Shown here piece by piece: positions 6,905 through 7,543 of a stretch of DNA of 7,543 nucleotides. The stretch lies in assembly GCA_016874895.1 (NCBI GenBank), contig VGSX01000174.1, positions 1-7,543 of the forward strand, read 5' to 3'. Numbering within the stretch: position 1 is the first letter of the stretch; every line of letters begins with the position of its first letter. Made by a program: the position numbers and the translations under genes. The notes beneath the pieces are model-generated. The model had not been told where the DNA came from. It saw only the letters and a list, made by a program, of their open reading frames with translations, and ran no database searches. This DNA is from Deltaproteobacteria bacterium. GTDB taxonomy: Bacteria > Desulfobacterota > Desulfobaccia > Desulfobaccales > Desulfobaccaceae.

Positions 6905-7351
6905 TCATTCTTCACCTAAAGCTTCCAGGTCAGCCAGATCTCTTTTCCTGCCCAGGGTGCGTTTATTGGCGATAAGCTGTTCCCGCCCGAGATAACCTAC
7001 CGGGAGATTACCATAAAGGCCAGCCGTTTTCCCGGCCCAGGCCTCTTCCCAGGGAACGCCGGTCAGAGAATTGAGCAGAACTATCCGGACCGGTGGGACG
7101 CCAAGCTGCACCACCGTTTCCGGGCGAATAAAATCCCCCGGACACAACCCTAGGTCCCCGAAGCCGAAATCCGCCAGGGCCGCCAGAATCTTGCGGGCCT
7201 TATCAGGTTCCGGTTGCACCAAGACATCAAGGCCCACCGTAAAACGGGGAGCGCCGTGGAAGGCAAGAGCATACCCGCCAACGATGAGGTAATCAACGCC
7301 GTGGACGTTGAATAACCCTAACAACTCTTTGAAGTCTGGCTGAACTTCCAT
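6905..7351 (-). CDS. Nucleotidyltransferase-fold protein, probably degenerate active site
   Basis: This is a 148-residue protein of the small nucleotidyltransferase-like group often found after a short conserved gene. The N-terminus MEVQPDFKELLGLFNVHGVD leads into YLIVGGYALAFHGAPRFT (21-38), the typical GG-containing helix of the fold. The tail has the familiar PVGYLGREQLIANKRTLGRKRDLADLEAL pattern. The usual metal-binding T.D.D pattern after PR.T reads TVGLDVLV, so the first Asp is Gly40 and only Asp42 remains; activity is doubtful. An ATG at 7429 would give 174 residues, but its extra 26 (rich in W, P and R) look like out-of-frame reading of the gene before it, so I chose the ATG at 7351. 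That start lies inside the upstream small gene with no Shine-Dalgarno, which suggests translational coupling. A toxin-antitoxin or defence role is possible but unproven. Confidence 0.8.
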   Translation of the reverse strand: MEVQPDFKELLGLFNVHGVDYLIVGGYALAFHGAPRFTVGLDVLVQPEPDKARKILAALADFGFGDLGLCPGDFIRPETVVQLGVPPVRIVLLNSLTGVPWEEAWAGKTAGLYGNLPVGYLGREQLIANKRTLGRKRDLADLEALGEE

Positions 7352-7487
7352 AATACTGTCGGCGCAAATAGTCCACCGCGGCCACACGTTCCGCCGTGGG
7401 CCGGGAGAGCCAATAGGCCAGGTCATCACGCCCCTGATTGTGGGGTGACATCTCCCTTATGGTGACGATTTTTTGAATACCGGGCAC
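7293..7487 (-). CDS. Conserved small protein partnered with the nucleotidyltransferase
   Basis: This 64-residue soluble basic protein starts with GTG at 7487, with AAGAGA 6 nt upstream. Its central part, LAYWLSRPTAERVAAVDYLRRQYYG (23-47), followed by a basic ARLQRVVRV tail, is a pattern I recognise from short proteins encoded directly before this kind of nucleotidyltransferase-fold gene; no function is established to my knowledge. The last 19 residues (Y46-R64) are read from DNA that also encodes the first 20 residues of the next protein in another frame. An ATG at codon 13 is less likely as the start because its AGGGAG lies against it. A heptamer array begins 23 bp upstream. By layout it could be an antitoxin-like or accessory partner; this is inference. 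Confidence 0.75.
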   Translation of the reverse strand: MPGIQKIVTIREMSPHNQGRDDLAYWLSRPTAERVAAVDYLRRQYYGSSARLQRVVRVIQRPRR

Positions 7488-7510
7488 CAGAAATCTCTTA
7501 ACTTATCAAG

Positions 7511-7543
7511 TAAGCGTTCAGCGGTCAGCTCTCAGCCGTCAGC
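7511..7543 (+). repeat. Heptamer repeat array A, copy 4 (cut by the window edge)
   Basis: TCAGC occurs at 7518, 7525, 7532 and 7539, every 7 bp, continuing to the last base. With the base before it, 7510-7530 is identical to 186-206. It lies just upstream of the minus-strand small gene, so it is in that gene's promoter region or the intergenic gap beyond. Confidence 0.8.

Noticed and set aside
7352..7429. Extended N-terminus giving a 174-residue nucleotidyltransferase
   Set aside because: The extra residues are read out of frame from the well-supported small gene, and the family-typical N-terminus begins at the ATG at 7351.

Overview
The window looks like chromosomal DNA of a Gram-negative, GC-rich bacterium. 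It carries an envelope gene that needs an outer membrane (a TamB-like protein), a periplasmic lytic transglycosylase and the end of a Flp/Tad pilus gene. My best guess from protein style is a Desulfobacterota (deltaproteobacterial) anaerobe, but this is an impression, not a proof. There are no rRNA or tRNA genes, no CRISPR array and no transposase.

Layout. Left block, plus strand: the last 50 codons of a TadC-like pilus assembly protein (1-153); a 219-bp AT-richer spacer with heptamer repeats; a secreted SLT-family lytic transglycosylase (373-1248); a second repeat-filled spacer (1249-1376); and a COG3178/AmgK-like sugar kinase (1377-2402). Right block, minus strand, read from the right edge: a 64-residue conserved small protein (7487-7293) overlapped by 59 nt by a nucleotidyltransferase-fold protein (7351-6905); a small HAD phosphatase-like protein (6866-6396); and a full-length TamB-like protein (6204-2431) behind its own candidate promoter. 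The two blocks converge, with only 28 bp between the kinase and tamB stop codons.

How the genes may work together. The transglycosylase cuts peptidoglycan and the kinase family phosphorylates cell-wall amino sugars, so the pair may act in wall turnover and recycling. TamB moves material between the inner and outer membranes. The small protein and nucleotidyltransferase form a two-gene module whose layout resembles toxin-antitoxin-like nucleotidyltransferase pairs, but no activity can be read from the sequence.

The most unusual features are two. First, two families of 7-bp-periodic intergenic repeats (TCAGCNN and CGGAAAC) are nested as inverted repeats around the transglycosylase gene. Second, a 59-nt stretch appears to encode family-typical residues of two proteins in two frames, and the downstream protein has lost one of the two expected metal-binding aspartates. 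I see no clearly new large system; these are the leads worth checking.
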